Shown: positions 1 through 11,194, numbered from the stretch's first letter. The stretch is DNA of 64,000 nucleotides from Zhengitettix transpicula (GCA_037074705.1 CM073596.1:53844001-53908000), one strand, 5' to 3'. The notes: generated by a model not told the origin, from the letters alone. Made by a program: numbers and translations.

Positions 1-403
1 ACAGCCAGTCCCAAAGACGGGAAGACAATCCCACTAGATTTCCTGTAAGTGTACACTGGCCACACTATCCTGCTCCATAGTAAACAAGACCAGTCCTCGT
101 AAATACAATGTTATGCAGTGACTGCTCGCTCTGATGCAAACAAAACAGTCCATTCAAGAGTTTCAAAGCTAAGCTGAGACTGCCCAGTTTGTGGGCCAGC
201 ACAAAGACTTACTTTCGTGAGTTCTCAACAGCAGTGCCACAACCACGGCAAACCACAGTACCTACATTCAGTATGTAACACACTGACTTAATAAAAATAC
301 CATGAATTCAAATGGCAACTTTTAAATTATCTATTTTTACATATAGTGTTTTTAGTTTAATAAAATATTATTCTATTACTTTGAAGTATCAGAGTGTACT
401 AAC

Positions 404-487
404 ACATTCCAATGAATTTTTGATATGCTGCCGTGCCTTCGCAACCTCTCCAGCCAGAGAGTTTTTGAGTGGTGCACTGGGAGAACC
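404..487 (-). CDS. eEF1delta: eEF1B-delta, leucine-zipper exon
   Basis: An intron end rich in T (ATTATTATTTTACAG) leads into this phase-0 exon at 487. It encodes GSPSAPLKNSLAGEVAKARQ followed by HIKNSLEC. In animal eEF1B-delta the N-terminal block is followed by a leucine-zipper start of the form A-R-A-R-x-x-I-x-x-S-L, which this matches as A-K-A-R-Q-H-I-K-N-S-L. Joining it directly to the exon at 3182-3285 keeps the frame and reproduces the family order. The 3' end is uncertain: GT donors are possible after 406 or after 404. If neither is used, the frame closes at a TGA at 391-389, which would cut the protein before its acidic region and exchange domain. I take the spliced reading as more likely. 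Confidence 0.7.
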
Positions 488-1967
488 CTGTAAAATAATA
501 ATAGTAAATAATTGAAAACTCTGACAAAAATCAAAGTATGGGATGCAAACTGACTGAAATGATTTACAAAAATAAACTAATTCCACACAAAACTTTCTAT
601 GCCAAACCTGCCACATTAACAAACCAAAACACTGCGGAATAAATAATGGAAATTGAAATAATACATCTGTGTTTAAAGTATACTAATTAGATAGTAGCAA
701 AATAACAGACAAAATGAGGTGATAATATAAATATCACATAAAATTTATATCATCACTTCATTTGGTCTGTTATTTGGCAATTTATTTATCTAATTGGCAT
801 AATGAAATATATTTAAATCAGGTATGCATGACTCAAGAAAAATATTTTTTGAACATTTAATTTTTCAAAACTGTATCAAATATATGAATAACTTTAATCA
901 TTCAACTGATAGTTTTAATACTGGAAAAGACGACAGCCAGCGCCATTTAAATATTATGCACAGTAACAACCCAAGCCAGGCTGAAACCCAAGAAATGTGC
1001 TTCATTCTATTAATCAGGTTTTCAACTAGTCGAAGGAGAATCTGATTTTACTTTCATATGTCTGAGTTTTTTTGAGTGTTTTACTGGTGAAATACATTTG
1101 ACATTTCAAATAAAGAACTTGGTTAGATCCTACACTACTTTTAAAGTGATCAACATGTTGAATTAGTATTCCAAAATATTATCGTAATAATTCCCTCAAC
1201 TTTATAAATACATGTAAGTGTCTTACATGATTTTTTAACAAAAAAGTATTCGCACAAATGAAATGCCTTCCATTTTCTTTAAGTTTTTTAAATATAGGAA
1301 CTTGGCAAAAATGAAGAGGTGAGTGAACAATCTAACAATAGTGAACTAAGTCCAATAATTGTTTTGGAGAATTATTCAAATATTCTAGCTCAACTATTCT
1401 TAAATTTGAGATTATTTAGCAAAACACAAAATGTATCTAGTATTTGTCAGAACACTAAAATAAATTCTAAAATTTACAGCATTTCTAAGATCTAAAGCTC
1501 CAAAATTTATTTGAAGACATTTCTGCAGCATGCATGATGATTGATGATGGAGTCACACAAGGACCCCCGAGTACTTAGCAGTTGTAGGGCCAGGTGCACT
1601 CGTTAGCATGCATGAGACATTACATGACACATGCACTGAAAATGCTTCAATGTATTCTTTATATACACATCACAACTAGTAGCATAAAAAAATCTGACAG
1701 TTATTTCTTGAGAGAAATACATTAATCAAAATTAATAAACCACAAGTTTTAAATTCATTCCTAAGGAACAGAAATGAAACCAAACTTAGCTTAGAAAAAG
1801 AGAAGAGCCTTCTCCTACTATGTCAAAGCAGAATAGATTAAACAGAGTGTTACACTGGAAGAATTGTGAATTAAGGATAAAAATATGAAACTGTATGTAG
1901 ATCAATACTAAGTACACCTACATGAAATGAATACTGCCATGCTGTCAACTGTGGTGAATTATTTTAC
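488..1967 (-). other. intron of eEF1B-delta
   Basis: AT-rich sequence between the zipper exon and cassette exon b. Apart from the inverted-repeat element at 685-795, I see no coding block with splice borders here. Confidence 0.55.
685..795. repeat. short foldback element (MITE-like hairpin)
   Basis: Two arms of about 50 nt, 685-732 and 743-795, pair almost completely around a 10-nt loop. The arms share AATTAGAT at the outer end, AAATAACAGAC in the middle and AAATGAAGTGAT (or GAGGTGAT) towards the loop. The inner motif AAATGAAGTGAT also forms the terminal inverted repeats of larger elements at about 9.73 and 19.35 kb, so this looks like the smallest member of the same MITE family. A microRNA-type hairpin is an alternative, but the shared ends favour a transposable element. 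Confidence 0.6.
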
Positions 1968-2267
1968 CTTTTTCTTATTTTTAAGACGCAGCTGTTCTCT
2001 TTCTTCTGGAGTTTTGTTTCTGTGCCTGCTTTTCCTTTTCTCCTCTGGTGTCTTGTATTTTAACTTTTTACCCTTAAGTTGACTTGTGGAGTTAACAATT
2101 GTAACCCCATTACTATTATTAGGTTCTGTGTTAATGTTTACCTCTGTTTTTGGAATACTACTGGGAGTTTTAGATTTAGAATTATTAACACTACACTCCA
2201 CAACTTTCACCTCACTTTTGACACCATCAACAAAAGCAGGTTGAGATAATCCTTTATTCAAATGCTG
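1968..2267 (-). CDS. eEF1delta: eEF1B-delta cassette exon b, lysine-rich (100 codons)
   Basis: A 300-nt open block with acceptor TATTTTCCAAG before 2267 and donor AAG/GTAAAA after 1968, again phase 0 at both ends. The peptide starts QHLNKGLSQPAFVDG, is Ser/Asn-rich in the middle, and ends in a strongly basic tract. That tract holds two related segments, KTPEEKRKSRHR and NKTPEEREQLRLKNKKK. The basic end suggests nucleic-acid binding or nuclear targeting, by inference only. Vertebrate EEF1D also has a long isoform made by including an extra exon, though that extension sits differently. The start shares H-L-N-K-G with cassette exon a. Phase-0 borders on both sides fit optional inclusion in the surrounding eEF1B-delta transcript. 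Confidence 0.6.
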
Positions 2268-2341
2268 CTTGGAAAATACACAATTATGAGAATTTGCAGA
2301 CATAAAAACAGTGTTCTCTTTAGATTGTTGGAAATAATTAC

Positions 2342-2473
2342 CTGTGTGTTAGGTATGTTGTTAACAGTTTTACACTTGGAACTATCAGCGCGACTCTCCA
2401 GCATCTTCCGTTCATTTTTGACAGCATTAATTGCTGCTGTTCGAGGTAATGATACTCCCTTGTTCAAATGCAG
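2342..2473 (-). CDS. eEF1delta: eEF1B-delta cassette exon a (44 codons)
   Basis: A 132-nt open block on the minus strand, bounded by an AG acceptor (TTCTCACAAG) before 2473 and a GT donor (CACACAG then GTAATT) after 2342. Both borders are phase 0, so it can be included or skipped without shifting the eEF1B-delta frame. The peptide begins LHLNKGVSLPRTAAINAVKN and ends NNIPNTQ. Its start and end resemble the next block (HLNKG near the start, S-K-x-K-T-x-x-x-I-P-x-T near the end), so the two look like an exon duplication. It lies between the first coding exon and the zipper exon, so its inclusion would give a longer isoform. The role is unknown. Alternatively these are exons of a gene nested in the intron. 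Confidence 0.6.
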
Positions 2474-3181
2474 CTTGTGAGAATGGGTTTGTTTACATTA
2501 ATATTAGCACACAAATAAAAATGTAAATTATTTTTGATACTTAAGTCAGTGTATTTGTAACTATTGATAGCATTGGGTCTCATCCAAGTAAAGTCCAGAC
2601 AGCAGGCTGGTGGTACCAAAATATGTTAATTCCATAAACAATGCAAATAATTTAATTACAATACAGAATTTAGTTCATATTTTGAGAGAAAAAGACTTAT
2701 AGAAGAATATTCAATGCTATAGTAGAAAAAGATTCATTGGAGGAGCTACTGCAAGTCTGTCCAAATACCTTTTTTTTTTCTTTTTTTTTTGAATGGGTGT
2801 AAACCTACTAAAATCATTCTAGACAGTCAACTATAATTGAATTCCATTGAAGAATAGCAGAATATACAGTACAGTCCAGGGTAGAAAGAGCAATGAGAGG
2901 GCAAGTCGGCAGACATGAAATCAAATAATAAAACCTTTTTACTGAGAATTTGTTTATCGATGAACATAAAATAAAAAATTTCGGGCACTTTCAAGCAGAG
3001 GATAATTCAACAATGTCAAGTGTTGGACAACAAATTAAATTGCCATTGAAACTATTAACAAACATGTGTGTTACTTATAGGAAATTGACATTTTAATTAT
3101 TTTATGAAAGCGCTTTATGTAATGAAGCAATTTAAAAAATATATATATTTAGACGATACGAGGTGCATTTAAAAATAATAC
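2474..3181 (-). other. intron of eEF1B-delta
   Basis: AT-rich intron between the first coding exon and cassette exon a. It has short T and A runs near 2770 and no exon-like block that I can support. Confidence 0.5.
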
Positions 3182-3285
3182 CTTTGCTAGTCTCTCGAAG
3201 TACTGGCGCTCCGCTTCGTCGTATTTACATTTTTCGAGCCATACTTTTTCATGGACGAGAGGAGAAGCCATTGAAGCGTGAATAC
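3182..3285 (-). CDS. eEF1delta: eEF1B-delta, first coding exon
   Basis: This exon encodes the N-terminus of the delta subunit of elongation factor 1B, the guanine-nucleotide exchange complex that recharges eEF1A during cytosolic translation. Reading the minus strand, a good 3' splice site (TTTTTACAG) precedes position 3285. The ATG is at 3271-3269 and 30 codons follow to a GT donor at 3181-3180, leaving phase 0. The peptide starts MASPLVHEKVWLEK and continues CKYDEAERQYFERLAK. The pattern H-E-K-x-W-x-x-K-x-x-Y-D-[DE]-A-E-R-x-[FY] is the conserved start of eEF1B-delta in animals. The acceptor just upstream of the ATG implies a 5' UTR intron. The next exon of the short form would be the leucine-zipper exon at about 404-487, also phase 0. 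The exchange domain is not in the window; the gene runs off the left edge. Assignment rests on recalled family motifs, not a search. Confidence 0.85.
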
Positions 3286-4465
3286 CTGTAAAAATATTTA
3301 TATAAATTTTAATGCCGGTGGTACCCTACAGCACACGTTGCATTGTAATAATTTTCTAAATATGTCAATATTTCAAATCGGACACTTGTATAATAAAGTG
3401 AGCATTCAAAATTAAAAGCAACGTTTATTTCGTGGTTCCTGGGACGTTTGGGGACAACATACCTGGTAACTAACCCTCAATACGGTTCAAACGATACACG
3501 ATTGTGTGTGAACCTTGCTTGAAGTTTTGGAAAGGGAACTATCGAGTTATTACGTCGATGTGGATCACCACATGTCGCCAACATACGAAAACAAAATACA
3601 TTCAATTCAGTTTACATGATTCCAGTATGAAACGATAAATCATTACGTCAAGAAAATTAACCCTCACTTGTCAGGACACTATGGAAATATAACCAGTTTA
3701 ATTTAAATCAATAATTTATCTTCGAATAAGATTTAAATTCCAGCTCGACTGCCTCAAGTAGTCGCTCCCCAACTGAACTGAGTTTATCCACTCCTGTAAT
3801 ATTCCTGGTTTACGTTTTGTTCATAACAAAACTTGTTACTAGAAATGTCAAAGAAAAATGTTCCAATCATCTTGCACATTTTGCCTTTCAGTATTAATCG
3901 CTTACGGCTTATACTTTTTCTACATTACACCTAAAAAAAAACATCAAAGTTTTCAGAAACGTTGAGTGAAAAGTAGTTAACAAAGTTTATCTTATTATTC
4001 CCCACTATTTGTTAATTGTATATACATAAAACCTGAAAATGTCTTTTCCACATGCCATTTCCTTATCATTCCTGACTTTCCAATGGAAAAATATTAGATT
4101 CATTTCCAGAAACTAGTTGTGTTTGCAGTTACAACTATTTTAATAGGAAATAGGGATACACTAAACGAAGAAGTTAATGGGCTAATAAATTATTTGTAAG
4201 GTGATAAATGAGTATATATAATTCACCGATAATGGTCTATTACTTAACATATACATTTATTATGTATATGGACGACGGACGCGACGAACAAGATGATGAG
4301 GATTCCCCCCAAAAAATGGCGTCGACATATGTAATTATTTAATCCAATGACCGATCCCGGAGGCACTCCCGTTGACGCAGATTCTTTTCAGACTTCAACT
4401 TATTCTAGCATGTGTTTAATTTTTAAGAAATAAAATTCTTTTCACCCAAAGAACTACTCCTTGGT
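3286..4465. other. non-coding stretch upstream of the eEF1B-delta start
   Basis: No open frame with splice borders is visible. The acceptor at 3286 implies a spliced 5' UTR, whose first exon should lie here or further right. I could not place it. Confidence 0.4.
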
Positions 4466-4469
4466 CGAT

Positions 4470-4600
4470 CTACGATGTCCTAAGGAACTTCATCCGAAGC
4501 CTTTTCAAAGACAACAAGTACATCAATTGCCTCTAGTCCACCCCCAATTATCTACATTGACCGTAACAAGAGAATATCGATTTTGGAACCACGCTTCTGA
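4470..4600 (-). pseudogene. LINE reverse-transcriptase relic (motif A region)
   Basis: On the minus strand a frame reads IDVLVVFEKASDEVP, then a stop, then DIVDRP. This resembles the non-LTR reverse-transcriptase motif A block (D-x-x-K-A-F-D-x-V-P-H), with the catalytic Asp and the His lost. A tryptophan lies just upstream, as in that family. The frame is broken and only a few dozen codons survive, so it is a dead fragment. It shares orientation with the other LINE relics in the window. Confidence 0.45.
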
Positions 4601-4819
4601 CTCCAGCTTCTGCCGAAGGTGATCCGTGACGCTGCCGACTACTGATGTCTCTACAACTACGCGTGTCCTTTTTATTTCCCAATTTGTGCATAGACTCAAC
4701 AATCCCCGATCCTCAACTCTGTTGGTACCTTTCCTTTTTAAATTCCCAATATACAGTCTTATTAACCTGTTGCACATTAGCGATTTCCATATGCTGTGAC
4801 TTACATTTAAAGTACTTAC

Positions 4820-5200
4820 ATCATAGTAAATTCTGTAAATGGCCGTGTGCTTGATTTGCAGAACTCCGTCGCTGAATGGGCGGCCATTGTTGTTGATCTT
4901 CCTCTGTCGCAGTCGTTGGGGCAGGACCGTCGCGGCCTCCTTGGATGAGCTGCGGGGATCTGGAAATCAACAATGACTGCAGTGTCGTGGTCCTGGCCAC
5001 AACAGTTGAGGACTCCACCTTTGTCTGCTTTTTTACTGGTCTATTCCCTCTTCTCCTCCGGTTCCTCTGCAGAGCCGCGCTCAAGTCACTGGTTCTTCCT
5101 CTCCTCCTGTGCAGCCCCACTTCTCTTCAGCCGCCCTACTTAGTCCCGGGAGTCTGTCAACGACGTGATGCTGTTGTGTTTCCAGTTCCGCGGCCATGAA
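4820..5200. other. GC-richer block, open on both strands; possible first exon or promoter
   Basis: Composition jumps from AT-rich to GC-rich. On the minus strand an ATG at 5197 in a fair context opens 38 codons (MAAELETQQHHVVDRL and on to a TGA). An overlapping minus frame is open for 99 codons (4821-5120), and a plus frame is open at 4945-5199. None resembles a family I know. It lies upstream of the eEF1B-delta coding start on the same strand, so it could hold that gene's 5' UTR exon or promoter. This is inference from position and composition only. Confidence 0.3.
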
Positions 5201-5214
5201 GATTACGTATAATC

Positions 5215-6830
5215 CTCCATGCGTCGTGTTTCACGGCGATTGATTTGGAATAATTTTTTTTCCTCACCAATTTTTCCCTGAAGATTTCTTCTGGACCACG
5301 CGAATTTATTTTTTTTATTTTGGCAATTCTCCTTTGCGTTGCCTCAGACGTTTACCAACTCAACAGTTTTTTTACCGTAATTTTGTTAACCACAGAAATT
5401 GAAATACTTCTCTGACGTGTTTGCCTTTTCCTTATTTGAAGTTACGTCACACGTAATACGTCACTCTTGATTCCCTAGAATCTTACGAAGGAACAATTCT
5501 TCTGCTTTGTTTCCTTTGCCTTAACTAATAATTCTGATATTTGCTGCAAGTGTCCGCAGTCAGTCCTCGAGTGCGCTCGTCTGACTTTTCTCTGCAGTTG
5601 TTTCATGATTTCGAATTAAATTTTCGTTTTATTAGTTTCCTTCGTACTGGCTTAAAATTGATCCAGATTTCATTCGTATTTCCCAGTCTGTTCATAAAGT
5701 CGCCCAGTTTCTCCCATAATCCTAATTTATTCGCTCATTCCACAGCGTCTGCCGCTGGCCCAACTACGAACACGTGGAGAATGACGTCAACGACCGCGTG
5801 TGGGCTCCTTCAGGACCTACTCACAGCTTTAGGGGATTTCCAACGTTGTCCATCCGAGTTCTGCTTAAATCCGGCAACTCCGCGTAAGCATCGACTTTCC
5901 CGTTATTTATTGATTTTTATTTATTTTTTGGCGTAGCAATGTATATATATTTAATCCCTATTTTCTTCTCACCCTTGAGGACGCAGAGCGCTGAAGAAAG
6001 AAGAAGCAGTGGGCGCAGGAGAGGAAGGAGAGGAGCAGCAGCCCCTTGGCGTGAATGAGTTTCGAGGTGAGTGAAAACGCGGGGTCGGCATCAAGGAGAG
6101 CGCCACTTACTACAGACAACTAACGGCGTGCTGCAGGTACTGCAAGTTGTCCTCCACAGCAGAGGAGACCCTGGGAGGAACTGAGGAGCAGTGACGGAGG
6201 CTAGACCTCCAGTTAGACGTCGCTGCTGCTGGAGGACGACCAGGAAGCCAAACATGTTGTCCGTTATCCTGGACCACAAGGTCTGTCAACGGCGTCCATG
6301 AGCCTCCGCCAACACCAGCGCCCTGTTGTCGCCCTGCCGCGGACGCGAGGTTAGGAAACCCCGAAGGCGGCAGCAGCGTCACTACCTACCACAGTCGCGT
6401 GTTCTCCTGCTGTTGCATCGCCCAGTCCAGACACAGGACGGCGACACCTGAGAACCTTCTCTTCATGGGAGGTGGATCCAGCGTGTGAAGGTTCCTCGCA
6501 GTTGTTCTCTGCTCCCGTTGCCTGCCCGTCATGACAGGGACGACTTACAAGATGACGCGGGAAGACAAAATCTTTGGTTAATTATAAAATAACGAGACAA
6601 CCTCCCTCGTGCTCCCTCTCCCAACCCTTGCTCCGCAGCTCCACGGAGACGCGGCAACATCGTCCAGCAGGAGGAGAGGAAGAAGTAAGCGCCGGACTCT
6701 CGACACTGGTCAGAATGTAAGGGTTAAAGGTTATAGATGAACGTGTGATCAATTAACGTGAGAAGTTGAAAGGTAAAGGAAGTAAAACATAAGGTTTATT
6801 TGTGAAAAATGAGTAAAAATAAGAATTGAA
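5215..6830 (+). repeat. dispersed repeat, copy 1
   Basis: About 1.6 kb nearly collinear with 52,520-54,190. Shared landmarks in order are the block starting CGGCGATTGATTT, the exon-like block at 5746-5883, the GAAGAAAG/GCGCAGGAGAGG purine block near 6,000, and a GC-rich stretch from 6,120 to 6,560. A GGTAAAGGAAGTA-rich tail follows near 6,770. The two copies differ by many substitutions and small indels. No terminal repeats or reverse-transcriptase motifs are visible, so the class is unknown. A segmental copy of part of a host gene is also possible. Confidence 0.75.
5746..5883 (+). CDS. exon-like block in dispersed repeat, copy 1
   Basis: A clean acceptor (TCGCTCATTCCACAG) and a GTAAGC donor bound 138 nt. 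The open frame enters with one leading base and leaves two, so the exon is symmetric. It reads VCRWPNYEHVENDVNDRVWA, then PSGPTHSFRGFPTLSIRV and LLKSGNS. The second copy at 53,057-53,182 keeps the same acceptor position, donor and frame, although 12 nt are missing and several residues differ. That is the pattern expected if the block was translated when the copies diverged. I do not recognise the protein. Confidence 0.5.
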
Positions 6831-7330
6831 TGTTACAGAATCTCCGAAGCTGGTGTAAAAGCAAAACCTAAGGTGAAATGATTTACAGATTGTAGAAGTT
6901 GTTAAACTGTGAAAACAAGACTAAAAACCATAAGAAAATAAAAGGTAAAACAAAGTGTATGTAATAATCAAAATAAGGTTGAGAGTAAAAATTGTTTAAA
7001 GGTAAAAAGTTTTTTGTACAAAAATTTATTTAAAAAAGCGTAAGGGGAGAGTCTTGTATGTTTTATTTTATTTCTCGTATGTAAAACCGATGTTTTTTTG
7101 TTGAATAATTTATTAAAAAAAAGCATAAGGGGATAGTCTTGTGTGTTTTATTTTATTGAAGTTGATACGAAATTTATCAAAATTCTCCATTCATTCATTT
7201 CTGCGTAATAACTATATTTTCCGGGCTTTCTATTTCTCTTTCACAGAATCTCTTACTCAGTTATTCCCTCAAGGTGTTCCATTTTACTTCTTTTTGACCC
7301 TGAACTACAATTCCTCTCAAATATCGTCTA
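6831..7330. other. A/T-rich tail after repeat copy 1
   Basis: GGTAAAA-type purine-rich sequence resembling 54.1-54.4 kb, followed by a short tandem duplication (7025-7158). I see no coding block. Confidence 0.5.
7025..7158. repeat. 84-bp spaced direct repeat
   Basis: A roughly 48-nt block around AAGCRTAAGGGGAKAGTCTT, flanked by TTTATT and TTTTATTTTATT, occurs at 7025 and again at 7109 with a few substitutions. Confidence 0.7.
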
Positions 7331-7389
7331 CTGAATACCACAAATTCAATCTCTTCGTTCTCCATTTACTCAATTACTGGCTCTATCAG

Positions 7390-8127
7390 GTCATTGAGAG
7401 TCACATCTTTGTAACTAGTTTCAATATTCCACAAACCTCCCCACCAGGATAAGGAGTATGCACAATGAATAATTGGGAAGAAAATGAAGGAGGGAGTAGT
7501 TGAGTGTTTCTTGTGAATGAAGTTCAGCCTCACCATTCAGGGCAGGGGAAAATTCTCCAAACACTCTGTAGGCTTTGGCCTACTCAAGGAGACTCGCAAC
7601 TCTTGTGCTGTGCCGGCCAGCATTAGGGTTGAGTTTCTCTTGGAAAAATAGACCAATTTCTCCAGAATATTTGAAGACTTTTTCCCATCTCTGAATGTCG
7701 AAGTTGACCTTAATTTTGAGGTAAACCTCACACTTTCTGTCGTTAGCCAAAAACCCGATTGAATATATTGTTTGAAATTCCTGACCTGCTTCTCAACCAC
7801 CAGGTAATATCTTAAACGTCTATTGTGTTGCTCCATCAGGAAAGGCTGCCAATTATCTGGATTCTTTTTCCAGAAGTATTCCTTTGTTAGGTCCATTGAC
7901 GCCTGGCCATTTATTCTAATTTAACCAAACGTTCCAGTCATTTGGAGTCTCTCACGAGCACTGACTCTCCTGATATTAACCTTCAAGCATCCAAACAGAG
8001 TTGCTGCGGTTTTAGGGATAATCACAATGTTGTTATTATAAGGAATATCAATTTCAATTTCTGTGACAATATGGAAAACCAAATATTTTAACACTTCCGG
8101 GTTTCTGCTGTCTTCATTAACTCCCAT
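7390..8127 (-). pseudogene. unknown minus-strand gene family, best-preserved 3' block
   Basis: On the minus strand a 68-codon frame (8127-7921) ends KTAATLFGCLKVNIRRVSAR and then ERLQMTGTFG, stop. A 119-codon frame follows (7896-7537), containing WKKNPDNWQPFLMEQHNRRL and later RNSTLMLAGTAQELRVSL. After one stop a further frame ends in VTLNDLIEPVIE. The same order recurs in about nine other places (11.5-12.4, 21.1-22.0 kb and every 3.5 kb unit), there with more frameshifts. Similarity between copies at codon level on this strand, and its loss on the other strand, support past coding. I know of no family with these motifs. This copy could still be partly functional if spliced, but no consistent exon borders are visible. 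Confidence 0.5.
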
Positions 8128-8431
8128 TTAACTATAAAATAATTGTGGATTCTCTATCAAAATTTCCATCAATTCCTCTTTTTTTTCTTCTCATCCTTCA
8201 TTATTGTATTAAATTTCTCCCATCGTTTTAAACTTTCTACTTATCCCCTACCTGAGGCACAAGTTAAAATAATTCTAAAAAGACTCATGGAAACCACAAA
8301 TCACCTCCATCTTATGTCTTTCAAGGTATTTCACTTTTCACGTAGTTGCAAGTTTAAGTAAATCTCTGATTTTCGGATGTGTATTAAAACTGGGTTACGT
8401 TAAAACACCCTTGGGCTTGATTACATTTTAC

Positions 8432-8525
8432 CTTCAGGAGGGACGAAGAACCGCCGATGAAAGGTAGGAACAACGTTTTGACATCGTCTACCATTTGCCT
8501 CAATTCGTCAACTTCGGATCGACAA
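8432..8525 (-). pseudogene. unknown family, coiled-coil exon piece
   Basis: A minus-strand open block reads CRSEVDELRQMVDDVKTL and FLPFIGGSSSLLK, then meets a GTAAAA donor at 8431. The heptad-like start suggests a coiled coil. It corresponds to the piece at 15.5 kb ending D-V-T-T-F-L-L-L-V-G-N-S-S-S-L-Q, and to D-V-T-T-F-L-I-F-I-G-D-S-S-S-L-Q in the 3.5 kb units. The block keeps its position between its neighbours in each case. Function is unknown. Confidence 0.45.
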
Positions 8526-8715
8526 CTACTACAGTAATTTCATTATTACTGCAATCGTGGCATTTTATTTTATGTTTACTTTATACATAAAAGTTTATCT
8601 GGGTGTTTATTCACTAATGGTGGGTTTGGAAAACGACGCAGACGAATAGCAGGAGCAACTGTGTAACGTCATACACGTTTGACTCCATATTCCACATCTA
8701 ATGGATAAAATTAAT

Positions 8716-8913
8716 TTAGATCAACTGTTTGTTAAAGTAAGCAAGTATTTTGCTGTTATCCTCTATTATAATAGAATAAGTAACGATGTCGATTACTTTA
8801 AATCCTTTCTTGTATTTTACTGGTAATTCATATTGTCTGTTGTGAACATTTGATAACATTAAGTTGAACGTGTCTCTGTTCCAGTTAATTTTTTCTGCAG
8901 GTGAATCGTCCAT
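8716..8913 (-). pseudogene. unknown family, N-terminal-type ORF (65 aa)
   Basis: The minus-strand ATG at 8913 opens 65 codons: MDDSPAEKINWNRDTFNLML and on through YELPVKYKKGFKVIDIVTYS. Divergent copies are seen near 46.65-46.76 kb (frameshifted but recognisable as SPAEK, N-x-D-T-F-N-L-M-L-S-N) and, more decayed, in each 3.5 kb unit (W-N-T-H-T-F near 22.96 kb). The W-x-x-x-x-x-x-L-L-like start faintly resembles a Myb/SANT-type helix, but this is too weak for a call. On the minus strand it lies upstream of the coiled-coil piece. Confidence 0.45.
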
Positions 8914-9732
8914 GACGAACGAAGGCACCTTTTATAACCGTTGAATTGTGCGTGTTAACTAAAGACAAAAGATCCTGAGGATAAAGACTAATTTGGATTG
9001 AAACCGCTTACATTGACTTGAGATCAATTTTCTGAGGTCAGACTCGATCCACACCTTCAATACGTTTCTTCTGCCCATAAATGATTTTATCGTTTTCTTG
9101 TTTAAGCCAGCAAACTGTTTCATTATATTACTTCAACATTTCTTAATTCATTATGGGCCTCATTCTGTCAGTTCAGTAGTTGAATATTAATGGCTGATAA
9201 GTATGTTAATAATATATATGTTGTAATAGTAAAGGTTAGTTATATTTTTTAGTTTGATTTTACAGTATTTTAATATTGCCTGGGAAATTCTCTCTTCTTC
9301 AGAATAAATAAGCCCAGATTATTATAGCATATGTGAGTAAGGAGTGGATTTATGCAAGTCAACTAGTATTTTAATTTCAAATAATTGTGACAGGGTAATT
9401 TGATTGACTGGGTTTGTTCATCATTTAATGATCTTTAACACATTATTCTTGGGTTTTATTATTATCTTCAGGTTTTATCTCCAGTTGATGATAGGCATTT
9501 ATTTTAAGTGTTTGCAAAATGTTTAATTATAGTAAAATAAATGTATGTGGTAATATTTAATATAATTAGGTAAGGCTCCTTTCTACAATGTAGTTTTATC
9601 TCTTGTACCAAAATTTCCTTTAAAACTAACTTTCATGCTTTGTCTTACATTTCAATGTTGAATTGTACTGGTTAAAGTTGATATCCTTTATTACTAATGA
9701 AATGAAAATACAAGAAGTTTGTTTAAAGATGT

Positions 9733-10100
9733 AATAATAGTATAAAATACCAAAATTTTCGTACAAAATGAAGTGATGGTTTAAATAGCACAAAAATTAT
9801 GGTTTAAATAGCACACAACGTTTCTGGAAACTTTGTTCCTTTCTTCATGATCATAGCAATTAACATACAAACTGATAACTATGAAACTCAACAATAGCTA
9901 CGATCCCTTATTGTTAGATTTTATTTCCCATTTTTGTTGAGTTCAAGATTCACTGTTGAGCTCAGCAACTGTATTCTGCTGTTGTCTCTCAGGGCACTTG
10001 TGTTTTTAATCTACTGACAACAGAACCAACGATTCCAGAAACGTTATGTGGTATTTCTATCACTTCATTTTGTATGTAATTTTGTTACTTTATCTAATTA
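9733..10100. repeat. MITE-like element in duplication copy 1
   Basis: Inverted ends of about 40 nt enclose roughly 290 nt. The left end runs ACCAAAATTTTCGTACAAAA then TGAAGTGAT, and the right end is its reverse complement with mismatches (ATCACTTCATTTTGTATGTAA). The inner parts, ACAACGTTTCTGG and CCAGAAACGTTATGT, also pair. The left arm holds a short tandem duplication of GGTTTAAATAGCACA. No coding capacity is visible. The end motif is shared with the hairpin at 685-795. Confidence 0.6.
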
Positions 10101-11194
10101 CTTAATTATTATACTTAACCTGTAGAAGTAGGAATTTCCTTTATTTTCTTCTGTAGTGAATAATAAACAAATTATTATAAATATAATTTTAAGTTTCAAA
10201 ATTCCTGATAAGCAGTTTTACAGCTTCATTTCAGTACTCGTATTATAGCAATATTTTTATTCTGTTTGACACCAAAGTAGGTTCTGTTTTTGTCTCTACC
10301 TCAACGTGAATTTTTTCCCCTAGAAGTCCTCATACAGGTTTCATACAAATGAATGTCATTCACATTTATGCTAAATTGCCTTTCAACAATGTTTGGACTT
10401 GACATTCATAAGTTGTATTTATCCAGAATGTGGAATCTCAATATTTTCAAATAATTTATCACACAAAAACCAATCCTTCATTTGACTTTTATCAACTCAA
10501 TTTCAAATTTATTTATCCTTTTAAAGATTTTATATAACAAGAAACTTCTTATTGTACACATCCATTCATGTAATGGACCCTGTTATTCAGTTTTTAATTT
10601 CCAATGGTAAATTATATTAAAGTTCCCTCTGAATGTATATTAGAAGTCTCTTAGTAGTTTCCTGTTCTTTTTTCATTATGAATAAAATTTCCATATGCGG
10701 TAAATAGGAATAGTTGATGGCTTACATAAAATTGATGGTGTGTGTCTGCATGTCAGACATAGGTAGTTTATCAGATTCATTGACCACCTTCCTCAGAAGA
10801 GACACTGTGTGGTTGGCCCACATGCTACACTCACCCTAATCATTTTATGTTTTCTCTCAATATCAAATATGTGTGTGCAGTAAAAGTTTATAAATTCATA
10901 GAACACATCGCTTTGTGAATAGGATTTCCAATTCAAATTTCTAGCAACCTATTCATATGTGACTATATTTCTAAATGTACATCTTAATATGTTTGGAAAA
11001 GTCTTGGGTTCTGAATGACTTAGCCAGCCTTTTCAATACAAAATAAAATTGTTCATTTTCTTATAAACATAAAGACATCTACCAATTGCGCTGTTTCAGT
11101 CACTCGATGAATAATATAAAAAAATTCTGTGTCCCGCTCTCTAGACCTGAGGTAAGATTCAATAAAGTCAACTCCTTTATTCCTGACCACACTG

